64,000 bases of DNA from Synanceia verrucosa (GCA_029721515.1 CM056559.1:7813001-7877000), one strand, 5' to 3'; shown: positions 12,230-24,518, counted from the first letter of the stretch. Notes: generated by a model from the sequence alone, not told the origin. A program made the numbers and translations.

Positions 12230-12540
12230 GGTCTGTACCTCTGTAAACACCCTAAATATGAGTTTTTGGTCTCAATTGATAGTTTAAATAATGTTTTAAT
12301 ACATCAGGGTGTTAATTTACTGAAATATGGTCTAATATGTGGTGAAAACAACACATGTGGGGCGTGGCTATCGTGTAATTGACAGGTCCCTGCTGTCATT
12401 ACATTGTAATGAGGAGCAGTGCTGACGGACTGAGCTCTCATCTCGTTTCCGTCACCTGAGGAGACACTGACACCGTTTACCGGTACATAACATTATGTTT
12501 AGCCACAATTAACATTCCAGTTAATATCATTAATTGGCAG
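12230..12540 (+). repeat. Solo arm of a fold-back (long inverted repeat) element
   Basis: This resembles the left arms of the fold-back elements in intron 6 of genes G1 (36040-36482), G2 and G3. Shared landmarks include CTCTGTAAACAC, CACCTGAGGAGACACTG and the ATTCCAGTTAATATCA end. No inverted partner arm follows, so it is a solo or truncated copy. Confidence 0.6.
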
Positions 12541-12550
12541 AAGTTTTCCT

Positions 12551-13125
12551 ATGACTCTGTGATTGCTGGCTCTATCAGCGAGGGGAAAGATGCTGAGTAC
12601 AGCAATGTCATGGACTCATTTGTCGAATGGTATGAGCTAAACCACCTGCAGCTCAACACCAGCAAGACCAAGGAGCTGGTGGTTGATTTCAGCAGGTAAC
12701 ACCTATCTCCATCCGGGGGGTGGCCGTTGACACCATATAAGATACCTGGGAGTGCAACTGGACAATAAACTGGACTGGACCACGAACACTGAGGCAGCAA
12801 GAAGGGTCTGTGCCGACTCTACTTCCTGCAGAAGCTCCAGTCATTCAGTGTCTGCACCATCATACTGAGGATGTTCTACCAGACTGTGGTAACTAGTGCC
12901 ATTTTCTATGCTGTGGTGTGCTCGGGCAGCAGCAGTTGACACTAACAGAATCAATAAAATCAACAGGAAGGCTGGATCTGTTCCGGGGATTGGAACTTGA
13001 TTCTGTGGTGGAGGTGTTAGAGGGGAGAATGTTGTCCGAGCTGCAGAGCATCATGGACAATGACTCTCTCCCTCTCCATCACACACTGGACTCATGTAGG
13101 AGCACAGACTGATTCCACCAAGGTG
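12551..13125 (+). pseudogene. LINE reverse-transcriptase C-terminal relic
   Basis: The plus-strand translation starts with WYELNHLQLNTSKTKELVVDF, a typical segment of fish non-LTR reverse transcriptases, here quoted only in part of its context. A YLGVQLDNKLDW segment follows in another frame, then a Y-type C-terminal stretch. Stops and frameshifts show it is dead. It is directly joined to the solo fold-back arm on its left. Confidence 0.65.
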
Positions 13126-13139
13126 CTCCACAGAATGTC

Positions 13140-13480
13140 ACAGGCAGGGTTGTTCAAGTTACTGAACAATAGTTACGAGTTAAATTACTAGTTACTTCAT
13201 TCAAAAAATAACTCAATTGCTTTACTGATTACTTACATCAAAAAGTAACACATGACTGTTAAAAGTAACATTTTAGTTACTCATAGAGCTCTGGGGAGTA
13301 AGAGTGCCTTATGATGTGTTCACTGGAAGTCAGAACTTGGAGCTCAGATCAATGTATGGATCAATGCTACTTCACCCAGGTCGTCATTGTAAATCAGAAT
13401 TAGTTCTCAATTGACTTACCTGGTAAAATAAAGGTTAAATAAATAACCAAATAAATAAATTAATTAATTAATTAATGTAA
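13140..13480. repeat. GTTACT-rich repeat and LINE/SINE-like 3' tail
   Basis: Bases 13150-13285 contain repeated GTTACT and AGTAAC words, as in common fish interspersed repeats. Bases 13395-13475 read CCTGGTAAAATAAAGGTTAA followed by AAATAAATAA and TTAATTAATT simple repeats, which resembles a retroposon 3' tail. The family was not determined. Confidence 0.45.
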
Positions 13481-14321
13481 CCTCATGTTTAGTGTTCCCA
13501 GCTCTTCCAGTCTTACAGATGTACAAAAAATCATGTAGCTACGAGCATGCAGTGAGACAGCGTGAGCAGGGTATGCGCCGACTCAGCCAATCATCTTCGC
13601 ATTTGCAACGGTGTCATCATCCCCACCCCTGCTCTCTCCAGGCAGCCAATGTGGGTGACGTTTTTCTTATCTTAACCTGTTGGATGGCATTGTTGGCTTT
13701 AGACACGTTAAATTCAAGTTGAATTTTCTTTTATTTGATTTTACCCCCGTATTGCCACAAATACAACAAAAATTAATAAACCTATTCACTAATTGAATGA
13801 CAGAATCCAAACTCATATATACAACCAAAAACCCAAGTAACCAGAGAAGAAAACAAACCTAGCACCAAAACTCAGCTGTTGGCGGGGACCAGGAGTAGTA
13901 GTTGTACCCTTATGACACACAGCTGAATACAAGCAGCAGAAGACAGGGTGACCACACTGAGGACGAAGGCTGTAGATAGCCGTTTCTTGGGATGAAGGCC
14001 TTCTGGCACTGGACCATCGCCCAGATTTGGCACCCTGTTTCAGATGGCTTAGATGTGTGCCATGAGTTATGATGTAAAGTTATGTCTAGCATTTAAATCT
14101 TTGAGTGTAGCTCACAGAGTCCAACATTTCTTTAAAATCCCAGGAAACAGTAAACACTACGCAAAAACAGTAATGATGGAAGAGTCAGTTCTTCATTAAC
14201 ATCTTTATGACTTTTAATTTTTTCATTTTTTTTCTTATTGTTTTCAAATAAAGACAGTTTTAAGTAAGAAGAAAAGCTACTTTTAAGAATGTAAAATACA
14301 GGGTGTATCATAGGTGCTGCT
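13481..14321. other. Spacer and 3' flank of gene C
   Basis: No gene was recognised. The last 200 bases match the 3' flanks of genes B and D (for example the TCAAATAA and GACAGTTTTAAGTAAGAAG words). They are therefore probably the 3' untranslated region of gene C. Confidence 0.4.
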
Positions 14322-17300
14322 TTATGTCTTTATGGTTCCTCGGCTCATGATTGCTTTCTTTGCGTTCCTTTCTGGTCTCAGCAGGATTATGTAACATTTT
14401 GGTCCAAACAGTGCCACCAAGAGACCAAAACTTGAGGCCAGGATGGCAAATACCTCCACTGCATCTGCATATTTGCCTGGAGAGTTGACATAAGCAGGAA
14501 CAAAGGCCACCCACACAGCACAGAAGATCAGCATGCTGAAAGTGATGAGCTTGGCCTCATTGAAGTTGTCTGGAAGATTTCGAGCTAAAAATGCCAACAG
14601 GAAGCTGAGGATAGCTAGTAAGCCTATATAGCCCAGTAACACTGCAAAACCAACTGCAGACCCGATTACGCACTCATAAACTATCTTATCATTGTGGTAT
14701 TTAGTGTTTTTATGAGGAGCTGGTGGAGCAGAGACAATCCAAGCAGTGCAGATTGCTGCCTGAATAGAAGTAAGAACCATAACTGTCCCTCTCTGCTGCA
14801 CAGCACCAAACCACTTCAGTCTTGCTCCACCTCCTGGCTTGGAGGCCTTGAACACAGCCAGAACCACCATGGTTTTCACCAGGATGCATGACACACAAAG
14901 TACAAAGCTGATCCCAAATGCTGCATGTCTCAGTTGGCATGTCCACAGCCTTGGGCGGCCAATAAACAACAATGAACAGAGGAAACATAGTTTTAGTGAC
15001 ACCAAAAGCAGGAAACTCAGTTCTGAATTGTTGGCACGGACCATGGGTGTACTACGATGATAGATGAAGATTCCAAGAACAACAGCACAGATAAATGTGC
15101 CTAGCAACGAGGTGGTTGTCAAACAGATACCAAGGACATCATGATAAGATAGATACTCTGCTTTCTTAGGAACACAGTGGTCACTCTGGGGACTGGACCA
15201 GAAATCCTCTGGACAACTGGTGCACTCCATGGAGTCTATGAAAACAGGGAGGCAGAGAATCAAGAGCATTGTATATCCCACCTGTGAACACTGAAATTTG
15301 TTTCAGATTTGCATGCTCTTTTTTAATGACATCGAGTGTGCAACAAGAAGGGAAAGACCCCTGAATAGAAATTAATATTTCATCACGTAACATGGAGTTA
15401 CAATTCCTACCAACCTGTGTCATTGCTGAACTCTCCTTCAGAACAAGGGACACAGTCAAAACAGCAAAAACGCTGACCCTTTTTTCTGGCCATACGGGTA
15501 CCTGGAGGACAGCTCTCACTGCACACTGACAGGGGTGACTATAGGGATTGTGAAGAGTTACGTGAGTTTTTCAACACTGCTTGGTTTGAATACTGTGTGT
15601 CATACAGCATTATAGTAAAAACAACAATACAACAGAGTTACCTGTCTGGACTCAAAGTTCCAGAAGATTTTGTCTTCATCAATTATGAGCACTTCACTGC
15701 TGGAGGTCAGCTTCTTAACAACACCCACACTCTGAAGTTGTGTTCTTCCATCAGGGAGCCACCTCCAGTTCATGATATCGTATATTGGTAAGGCATCACC
15801 ATTCTCATCAAATGACACCTGATCACCAAATGGTGTGGTGAAGTTGACCTTTTCCAAGTAATACATAAGCTACAAAGGGTCCAGTTCAGATAAATATTGT
15901 GACAAGAACAGTTGAGGAAATGTAATGCTGATTATGTATATACTTTCCAAAAATCTATATTTGATAATCAACTTAGTAAATCCATATTGAATTTTGTTTT
16001 TGCATGAAATTATTTCAGTTACACCTTAAGATGCAGCAGTTTAGTACTGTATTTCAAGCACTAAACATGTGCAGTGTAAATTGATACCCCACCTGCCATG
16101 GCTCCAGCGTTTTCAAAGTGCCACAGCTGTGTCCACTGAAAGGCCCTCTCCCTGGTTCACAGTGCAGCATGTCATCAAGAGCATATGCCAGAGCATACAC
16201 AGCCTTGTAAATATTGTACTCTGGCCTGAGATCAGAAACATCCAACAACTCAGTCTCCACGCTCTCTAGATCTTCTTGTCCAGAGCATAGGTCTCCTCCA
16301 GCCTCCACCCAACCTGCTGGAGGTGGTGAAAATCTACACTGAAATGTGTATTCCCAAAACTGTCTCACCTGAAATGTTTTTAAAACAAAGACTGAGCTGA
16401 AATAATAATGGTGCTGTTGTAATCACAGATCTGATATTAAAGTTACAATCTTACCATGCTGTGTCTAGAATTATTATCATTTATGTCAGGACGTATTCTT
16501 AACAGAAAATCCCTGAGTCCTGATATTTCTCCTCTGCGGATGGCAATGCCCAGTGTGCCACCCAGGTACGGCATGAGGCGGGGGGTCTGAAGAACAGGAG
16601 CCGCTGTCCAGGCTTCACTGGCAATCCACTGCAGGCCTGTCACATTCTGCCTAACCACCTGTTGATTGTAATCTATTAACATGTTCCTTTCAGACTGTTA
16701 AAAAACAAAGACAATTTTCTTTGTAGGATTGAGTCATAGTATCGACAGACAGACCTCTACCATGAGTTGAATCATGTGGATCCGATGTGCAAATACCATA
16801 ACCACACGAGCTGTGGATGTCTTCATCACTTTCACAATCCTCATCAGTTCATCTGGGTTTTCACCCCATGGTAAAATCTCTGAATAGGCCAGACAACCTC
16901 CACCAGACTGAGTCAAGTCTGATTGAAAGGATCGGGCAACATGGAGTCCATAGTCATCATCACTGACCAGAAGACCTACCCAAGTCCAGCCAAAGTGTTT
17001 AAGAATCTGAATCATAGCACGAACCTGATTGTATAGACAGAGGAGGGATTAGTGCATAGTTCAGCGTAAGCTTTAAGTGGAAATGTATCTCTTTGTGTCT
17101 CAAAATGAAAGCTAACTCATGCAATTACACTCTATTTCCTAAATTTATAATGTTTCATCAATTATGCACAAAGTAAATACAGTAGTTTTTCACAACACAA
17201 AACAATTGATTCACTGGTGCAACACGTTTCAAAGCTCAGTAACGTTTCACCTGGAAAGCATCACTTGGTATTGTTCTGAAGAAGGAAGGAAACCTCTGCC

Positions 17301-18334
17301 TATCACTCAGACAGGAGCATGTTGCAAAATAACTCACCTATAAAAAACAAAACAAAACACAGGTTGTACTTCCCATACAAATCAGAAAAAAACACTCAGA
17401 TGATTTAACCTATTTAACAATACACCATTTTAAATACTAAATGAAAACGATCACCTCTTGGAGACTCCAGAGCTAAAATTTGAAGTATACCTCCCATCCT
17501 ATAGGTTTAAAATTTTTAATGTGTGTCACACCATTACACATATATAAGACCAAAGACCATAGACTTACAGTGGGCAATTTCAATAAACCCATCACGTCTG
17601 ACCTCACCTATTTAACAATACAACATTTTAAATACTAAATGAAAAAGATCACCTCTTGGAGACTCCAGGGCTAATATTTGAAATATATATCCTATGCTAT
17701 AGTTTTAAGACCATAGACTTACAATGGGCAATTTCAATAAACCCATCATGTCTGAAGTGGCAATAGAAGATGTTGAAGTCGAGTCACCCACAATCCCAAG
17801 GACTGGGGGGGTCCCCAAACATTTTTCCTGAAGCAGAAACTGCTCCTCTCGACCACTGGCCAATAATAATGCAGCACTGAATCCAGTTACAATTGTGGCA
17901 CAGTTATCATAGAGACTGTATCCCAGAGTGATGTTTGGTAGCAGATTGGAGTTTTTGTTGATCTCTTCAATTGCAAAGACCATGGTCATGGCATGTCTGA
18001 ACCCTGGAGGGTCAAAACTAACACATGAAATGTCACAATTAAATGCAATATGTTATTTACAATTCTCGACGCATGTTGCCAACAAAACTTACCCTTGGCA
18101 GCTGAGCTGACTTGGCTTTGAGGTGAAAGTCGGCTTCGGGATGACAGAGGTGTAGTGGGCCTCAAATAGCCCACCTAGAACCACATCACCAGGCTTGTGC
18201 ATCCCATTAAGATAAAATTGTTGCCTTATTTTACAAGATGTGAAAAGAGAGGAAGATTCTGACGAGAGAAAGAAGGGAGAGAACAAAATCAACATCAGGT
18301 AGACAGCCAAAAATGTGTCAGGAAATGTCCCCAT
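14322..18334 (-). CDS. OlfC/V2R-like olfactory receptor, gene C, 9 exons, complete
   Basis: Predicted olfactory family C GPCR. Exons are 18334-18093, 18017-17723, 17337-17251, 17024-16755, 16658-16455, 16368-16093, 15869-15642, 15538-15415 and 15235-14322, totalling 2640 bases (879 residues), all in frame. The serine/threonine loop reads GDSTSTSSIATSD, differing from genes A and B at two sites next to the predicted ligand contacts. SDDDYG and ASEAW are kept. The cysteine-rich exon has GQRFCCFDCVPC. The 7TM exon is 914 bases, as in the other minus-strand genes, and ends with the PKCYIILLRPER signature. An in-frame ATG at 18373 lies upstream of the chosen, conserved Met. Intron 2 contains a tandem duplication that copies the last bases of exon 2 with its splice donor (see 17409-17757). 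The exon 8 donor (GTTGGT) is non-consensus. Confidence 0.95.
17409..17757. repeat. Tandem duplication spanning the intron 2/exon 2 border of gene C
   Basis: Two imperfect copies start with CCTATTTAACAATACA at 17409 and 17607. Each ends with the CCATAGACTTACA/GTGGGCAATTTC segment (17557 and 17711) that contains the 3' end of exon 2 plus its GTAAGT donor. Copy 2 holds the authentic exon end (17723). Copy 1 leaves a decoy donor after 17569, 154 bases downstream in the transcript. Using it would shift the reading frame. Confidence 0.8.
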
Positions 18335-18388
18335 AACTGCCATCTTCTCTACACCTCTATTTCTGAGCTTCATGCATGCTTACTGAAC

Positions 18389-18515
18389 TTTATATACAGG
18401 GTGACATCATCCCTTTTAATGATGTCCATCACAGTTTCACACCACTCATTAGAGCATGACTGTTGTGTAGGGGCATGTCATTATCAGAATGCCATGCTTG
18501 CTTATGTTCTGTTTG
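18389..18515 (-). promoter_or_regulatory. Proximal promoter of gene C with TATA box
   Basis: TATATAAA lies at 18396-18389 on the minus strand, about 55 bases before the start. The upstream block aligns with those of genes A and B but is more diverged. Confidence 0.55.
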
Positions 18516-19129
18516 TTTCTTTAAATCATTGAGTGCCAGCCGTTTTATAAAACAGAAAGTTCCTTGTGCCAGCATTCTTTGCCCATTTTGAGTCATATTT
18601 CTAGACTCGCAAAATATTTTGTCCGATGTCTCTTAAAACACAGAGTAGCTCAAATGAAAGAAGAGACGTGCTATTCCATCATGAAAAAAATGTCTGTTTT
18701 TATCTTGTTCTTTACTTGTTTTGTCTGGAGGAGAATAGAGGCCACTTTCTCCAAGATCGCAACTCTTTGTCCAGAATCCATCTGCTTTGTTCTCTAAACG
18801 CGATGGTTTCCACCTCCTGCTTTGATCTCCATAGCGCATATTAACCATTTAAGTCCCCACTACAAATCACGGATGCCCCGAAATTTCTACGTAGCCGAAG
18901 TAAGGTAGCAGCTGACCATTTACACCTTACACTTGCAGTGGTTCAAGCTGCTGCTTGTAAAATGACTCAGGTATAGCTGTAACTTGTGAGCCTGAGTCAA
19001 GAAGACAGTTCACTCTTCACCTCTCATAGTTATTGGAGCTGTACTCCTGATGCCAACCAACTACTCGGAGAGTCAGAAAGGATGGTTCAGCTTTGAATGC
19101 TGTAGACTGAAACAGGTTTGAGTGTTGAC
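18516..19129. other. Spacer, no gene seen
   Basis: Short open frames occur on both strands but carry no recognised domain. I see no repeat ends. Confidence 0.4.
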
Positions 19130-19385
19130 AGTCTCTGCAGGTATACGGACTTAACAGTCGCGGCAGGGATTTTGGGCTGGAGCCTATCCCAGCTGTCCCA
19201 CGGCTAGAGGCAGGGTACACCCTGGACAAGTCGCCACCTCATCGCAGGGCACATAGAGACTGACAACCACTCACACTCACATTCACAACTATGGTCATTT
19301 AAATTACCCAATTAATCTAATCCCAATGCATGTTTTTGGATGGTGGGAGAAAGCCAGAGTAGCCGGAGAGAACAAGCAAGCAAGC
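19130..19385 (-). repeat. SINE-like repeat, partial and diverged, minus orientation
   Basis: The segment contains GGCTGGAGCCTATCCCAGCTG, GACAAGTCGCCACCTCATCG (abbreviated landmarks) and CATGTTTTTGGATGGTGGGAG. These are the body of the tRNA-like repeat seen in full at 29356-29729 and 56036-56388. The promoter-like head is missing here. Confidence 0.7.
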
Positions 19386-19589
19386 TCTCGAGGATCTTTC
19401 TGGATATTTGCAGGGGAGACATGCTAAAATCATTTTGCAGCAGCTGTGTGTGCGGCATGTATTATAATCAGTTTCATTATTAGGTCAGGGAGTCTTTCCA
19501 GAGAAAGAGCAGAATCTCTCCTGGGATTGGATGTGTGGGACAATGTTCTCTCCCCATACGATATGCTCGACCACAACATTCTAAACGTC

Positions 19590-20085
19590 AGGTGGATTCA
19601 TGTCACTGACAGGAACGGTGCTTTTTTTCCATTCGTGAGGAGAAGATGGTCAGTGGCATAATTGTTGCTTGGGGGGAGAATGAGGTGTGAGGCTGTTGCT
19701 CTTTAGGAGCAGGAGTCAATACGGCTGTGGTCTCAACATGTGTGGAGGACGATTCTTCAGTTGTGGGTTGCATGGCTTCAACATCGTCCCCAACCTGAGA
19801 CATCATCTCTTTCAACACCTCACCATAGTCTTTGCCACTCAGCTTATCAAATTCCTTGAGCTCAGCTAAGTATGTCTTACTTCCAACCTTAACAGCATAC
19901 ATGTTGCTAAGTGTCTTAACTTCACAGACAATGATGGAGTCACCTTGTGTTGTGTATGTATAGGGTAAGTGAGGTACTAAACATTCCAAGGTTGTGAATC
20001 ATCAACAAAAAGGATTCTTTCAATTTTACCATACTCTTTTAGAAAGTCAATGACTTGTTCACCTTGATCAGACACCTGAGTGGTC
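19590..20085 (-). pseudogene. Degenerate gag-like or other retroelement ORF (uncertain)
   Basis: A minus-strand open frame of about 128 codons (19603-19989) reads VCEVKTLSNMYAVKV and then YLAELKEFDKLSGKDYGEVL. An upstream piece in another frame (FLKEYGKIERILFVDDS) extends it to about 20085. The pattern resembles the N-terminal half of gag-like proteins of vertebrate retroelements. The frameshift and the lack of an in-frame ATG point to a relic. Family assignment is from memory of patterns only and is weak. Confidence 0.35.
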
Positions 20086-20989
20086 CCACTGTGTTAGGAC
20101 CTGGCTCGGGAGGGAAGCAACATAAAAACCCAAATGGAAATGGGTAGTTAATTTTGTAACATAAGATAACAGATAGATGGTTCACAAATACACCAAACAA
20201 ACTAAAGAAGAGGGGCCAATGGGTGCTGTTGAAAGCAAAAACAGAATATGACAAAAGGAGGACTCACTATGAACTATAAGAATACTAAAAGGGCTAACTC
20301 AAAAATGAAAAGATGAAAACAAATCTGACTGACTGCTCTAATAAATGAACACCATAAAAACAGCACCCCTGCACCTAGTGTTTTGAAACAATAAATATTC
20401 TACAGTGAGGTGAACAGCAAAAGAAACAGGAACTCAGAATCTGGCCACACTTCAAGGTTGTTTTAAGCAAATGAAATTCAAAGCCACACAAAAGCTTGCA
20501 CACAAAGGCAGAATACAACTAGACAAAGGCAAAATACAACTAGACAAAGTGGATTCCCACAAAAGTCTGACCTGCCCAGAGGCAAGCTGCCACCAGCAGT
20601 CAACCGAACTGAAGGAGTCATGGGGTTTTGAATGAGCTGGGCCTGAGCGAACAGCTGGGATTGGCTTGATGGTAAAGGTGCTTTACCAATCAGGGGAGCA
20701 GACTGCTCGAGAGGGTGTGGCCAGGAGTCCTGAAGGCCACATCAATCAGGACAGAGGGGAGGCGAAGCATATAGGGCCAGAGGCAGAGCAGACAGCTTGG
20801 CAGAGAGGGAGAGATTGTGTGAAACACAATATATAATCTGTGGCAAGGGCTGTAGCCGTAACACACTGACAACAATTGCATTGGGAATTTTGACAATGGA
20901 CTTTTGTATGAAATCTATACTGGACATTACTGCAACATTGGTGCTCAAAACAAATGGCTCGTGGCCAGCTCGCCACTTATGTAACCAAT
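20086..20989. other. Spacer, no gene seen
   Basis: No recognised gene. The mixture of A-rich tracts and a short direct repeat (AGACAAAGGCAAAATACAAC-like words near 20520-20545) suggests repetitive origin, possibly linked to the retroelement-like relic on its left. Confidence 0.35.
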
Positions 20990-21776
20990 TTAGGGAGCAC
21001 TCACACTGGGGCCATCGTACTGTGCCCAGGCCCGTTTGCCACTAAAGTCCGGATTCTATGGGTAGTATGAGTGCAATCGATTCGCGCTTGGGACCGGCAT
21101 GGATCCCCAGTTTGGCCCGATTGGAAGAGGTGAGCCTGGGCACGGCACGGTTGGCGACGCGTGCGCACCACCGGGGCGAGTGAAATGCACCCCCTCGCCC
21201 GACACAGAAATAGACAGACAGATCGCTTTTGCAGCAGCGCGGACAGGAACTAAAATATTGATTAGCCTTGTGAAACTCAAGTGAAGTACATTCAACTTGC
21301 TCAAAAAATTCATTTAATTCATTTAGTAATTATGGCTGGGGTATATTTCCACAGAACATACCGAAAGGTGTTGGTTTGCGTTCGCTATTACCCGATTTTG
21401 TGTTGAGAACATCTGCTATTAACTCTATTTAAAGGAGCTTTAAAGACTGAAAGCAACCAATGTTCTTCTCTTCTATCTCCCTCACAAATCATTAAATCAT
21501 AGTATTTTCCCCTGCGTTTGTCTGCGCTGTTAAGGCGAATTGTGAGGGTTGCATATCATGGCAGGGCTGCACAACATGTATCACAATGGAGAACTGCGAG
21601 GGATCGAGGGGTCTCCGTAGCTACGGAGTTGGATAACATATTACGCAGTCAGAGCCGTATATTCCAGTGTTTGCCATGGTATTTCCATACAACAACAAGA
21701 GCATCCCTAGCAACGACATGGCCAAATTTATGATGAGGTTGTGCCATGAGTACGTGAATCAACCGGATGACATATA

Positions 21777-23383
21777 CAGTCATGGAAAAAATTATTAGAC
21801 CACCCTTGTTTTCTTCAATTTCTTGTTCATTCTAATATCTGGTACCACTAAACGTATAATACAATGAACACAACAGAAAATGCAGCTGGTCACATAATAC
21901 TTTATGTCCTATTTGACATTCTTAAGCTTAATTGATTCCCAGGGTATATAAGAGGCCATTTCATGTCACAAGCAGCACTGCACATGCAAAGGCCTAGAGT
22001 GGTTTCCTGCTTACATTCAAGCCGTAGCACAACTCAGAAGTTGTCAGCTCTCACATAATGCCTAAAACAAAAGAATTATGTGAAGCAACAAAGGCAGCCA
22101 TCTTGGCACTGCTGGAAATTGGCATGAGTGAGAGACAGGTAGCGAAAAAACTGAAGATCTCCAAGACAGCCGTTCATTACAACAAAAAAAACAAGCTGAA
22201 CATGGCACTACCAAATTGCTACCTGGCCGTGGCAGGAAACGTCTTTCTACCCCACGAGATGACCGTGCACTCATCCGTTCCTGTGTCAGGAATCGTCGTC
22301 AGACCTCCAGGGACCTTAAAAATGAGTGGGCACTGTCGAGAAATGTGACTTGCTCGGCAAGGACAGTTCGAAACCGACTTGTTGAAGCTGGTTTGAAGTC
22401 ACACAGAGCACGCAAGAAGCCCTTCATCAATGAAAGGCAGAGGAAGGCCCGGTTACTCTTTGCTCGAGACCACAAGGATTGGACTGTTGATGATTGGGCT
22501 AAGGTTCTCTTCAGTGATGAATCCAATTTTGAATTGATGCCCACTCCAGCCAACTTACTGGTTAGGAGGAAGCCTGGAGAAGCTTACAACCCAGACTGTC
22601 TTGCCCCTACAGTAAAACATGGGGGTGGATCAGTCATGATCTGGGGTTGTTTCAGTCTGAGTGGAACAGGGCAAATGCAATTGTGTGAAGGCCGAATGAA
22701 CCAGGTCAAGTACAGGACTACCCTTGAAAACAGTCTTCTTCCATCAGCTGGAAAACTCTTTCCTGCCTCGAATGACTGGATTTTCCAACAAGACAATGCC
22801 CCTTGCCACACGGCAAGGTCAGTTAAAGCCTGGATGGAGAACCACAACATTCGCACCATGCCTTGGCCTGCTCAATCACCAGATCTTAATCCAATTGAAA
22901 ACCTGTGGAAAATCATCAAACTCAAAATGGAGAACCACAAGCCCAAAAACAAAGAAAATTTGTTTGAATTTGTCCAACAGGAATGGGCTGCTGTGACAGC
23001 AGAACAATGTCAGAAGCTGGTGGAGAGCATGCCAAGACGCATGGCTGCAGTCATCAAAAACAATGGTTATGCAATCAAGTATTAACTCTTGTGTGTATCA
23101 TGTGTTTAAAGCAAACAGAAAAGAAAACATGGAATGCTTAAAAGTAGTGTTTTTGGCGGTACAATGCCATAGCTATTGATGTAAGAATTTAAGTAATTTC
23201 GGTTATTATCAAGAAAACCATGGAAAATGAATAATCCTTAGTTCTTAAATTAAACTCTCATGAGCTATTTTTGTTGTTATCATTATAATTGTCCAAACAA
23301 ATGTACCTTTAGTTGAGCCAGGCATTAAAATGAACAAGAAATTGAAGAAAACAAGGGTGGTCTAATAATTTTTTCCATGACTG
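21777..23383 (+). mobile_element. Full-length Tc1-like transposon
   Basis: A 1607-base element lies between TA dinucleotides. Long terminal inverted repeats begin CAGTCATGGAAAAAATTATT at the left and match the right end almost base for base for about 57 bases. One transposase gene lies inside. The near-identity of the ends suggests recent insertion. Confidence 0.92.
22058..23085 (+). pseudogene. Tc1-like transposase (DD34E) broken by one frameshift
   Basis: The N-terminal part (from ATG 22058) holds a helix-turn-helix region (GMSERQVAKKLKISKTAVHY) that binds the terminal repeats. The rest (to 23085) lies in another frame. It carries PGRGRKR and the catalytic triad: Asp in LFSDESNFE, Asp in QQDNAPCHTA and Glu in DLNPIENLW. 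There are 34 residues between the second Asp and the Glu, which is the Tc1 DD34E spacing. The frame changes in the eight-A run at 22184-22191, consistent with a one-base loss. No other defect is visible, so the copy is inactive but young. Confidence 0.88.
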
Positions 23384-23504
23384 TATTTCGGAGGTGCCTG
23401 GGCGTGGTTGAATTAGAGTAATGTGAGCGCGGGCCAGTGGGGACATGGGGGGGGGGGTTCGGCGCGGCACGGAACCTACTGGCCCTAGTGTGAGTGCACC
23501 CTTA

Positions 23505-24518
23505 GTGACATAAAAATTAATTACAGTATGATTAAACATTAGATTAATAAAACCCTGGCCATGTTGAACAACATAATGAATCAGGAAGAAGAATAAATGT
23601 TGTGTAGCCATGCTTATATTTTTACTGTGAATGAAGGGAAAAATGTCCAGGTTACACAAAATGTAAAATAATGATCCAAATAAGCAAAAAAGGAAAATAA
23701 ATTGTCCATTGGGGCCCTTAGGAAATAATAGATGGCCGCAGGTGCATCTAATATTAAAGGTTCACGGAAGTGCAATGTGAATGTATGTGTGTGAGTGGGT
23801 TATGTGTGTATCTCCTCTGATGTGATGTGATGTCCTTTGATCTACCACAACCAAAATCTCAACCATTGCTCAATTTATCAAAGCCGAGTAGCGGCTCTCA
23901 GATGGAAGGTGAATGGTTATTCTCCTTTCGTTGAATCACACGGCTCCGGACTTCCAGTAGGTAAGTGCGCTAGCTCTAGCTTTCGCCTATCACAATTTTC
24001 TTTGGATTTCTCTCCTTTTTTTCGTGTCCCGGTTAGCAGATAGTGGCTCTCATTCACATGGCTGAGATTAGAAGGGGCCAGAAAGATGCGCCTGCACTTC
24101 ACCTCTGTGTCGATAGGCTGAACGTGGTCTGTGTAGCCCCTGATTGGCTATTGATGCCAAAGGGTCCATGTGGGGTCATGAACAGTGATGCATTCATATG
24201 CAATAGGATATATAAGACTTCAGTGACGTAAACAAATAAAAGAAAGAAAATTATTGTTCTTTTATGATGTTTATGTAATTGTGTTTTTCCAACTGGGTGA
24301 CATAATGTTATATATTTCACTTAAATCTCTCACTTAAATTTCTTTCAAATCCTAGGAAAGAGTAAATAACCAGCGAAAAAAGAATAGACATCATGGAAAA
24401 ATCAGCTCTTCATCAGCATTATTCCTTTCCATTTTTTACAGATTTTTTGTTTTCAAATAATGACAGTTTTAAGTAAGAAGAGAATCTACTTTTGGTAATG
24501 TAAAATACAGGTGCTGCT
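23505..24518. other. Spacer and 3' flank of gene D
   Basis: No gene was recognised. From about 24350 the sequence resembles the 3' flanks of genes B and C and is likely the 3' untranslated region of gene D. Confidence 0.4.

Larger units (their letters stand above)
20993..23501. mobile_element. Harbinger-like non-autonomous element hosting a nested Tc1 transposon
   Basis: The ends form inverted repeats: GGGAGCACTCACACTGGGGC at the left and its imperfect complement (GCCCTAGTGTGAGTGCACCC) at the right. Both are flanked by TTA (20990-20992 and 23502-23504). A 3-base TTA duplication fits PIF/Harbinger elements. About 900 bases remain when the Tc1 copy inside is subtracted. No transposase of its own was seen. 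Confidence 0.6.
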
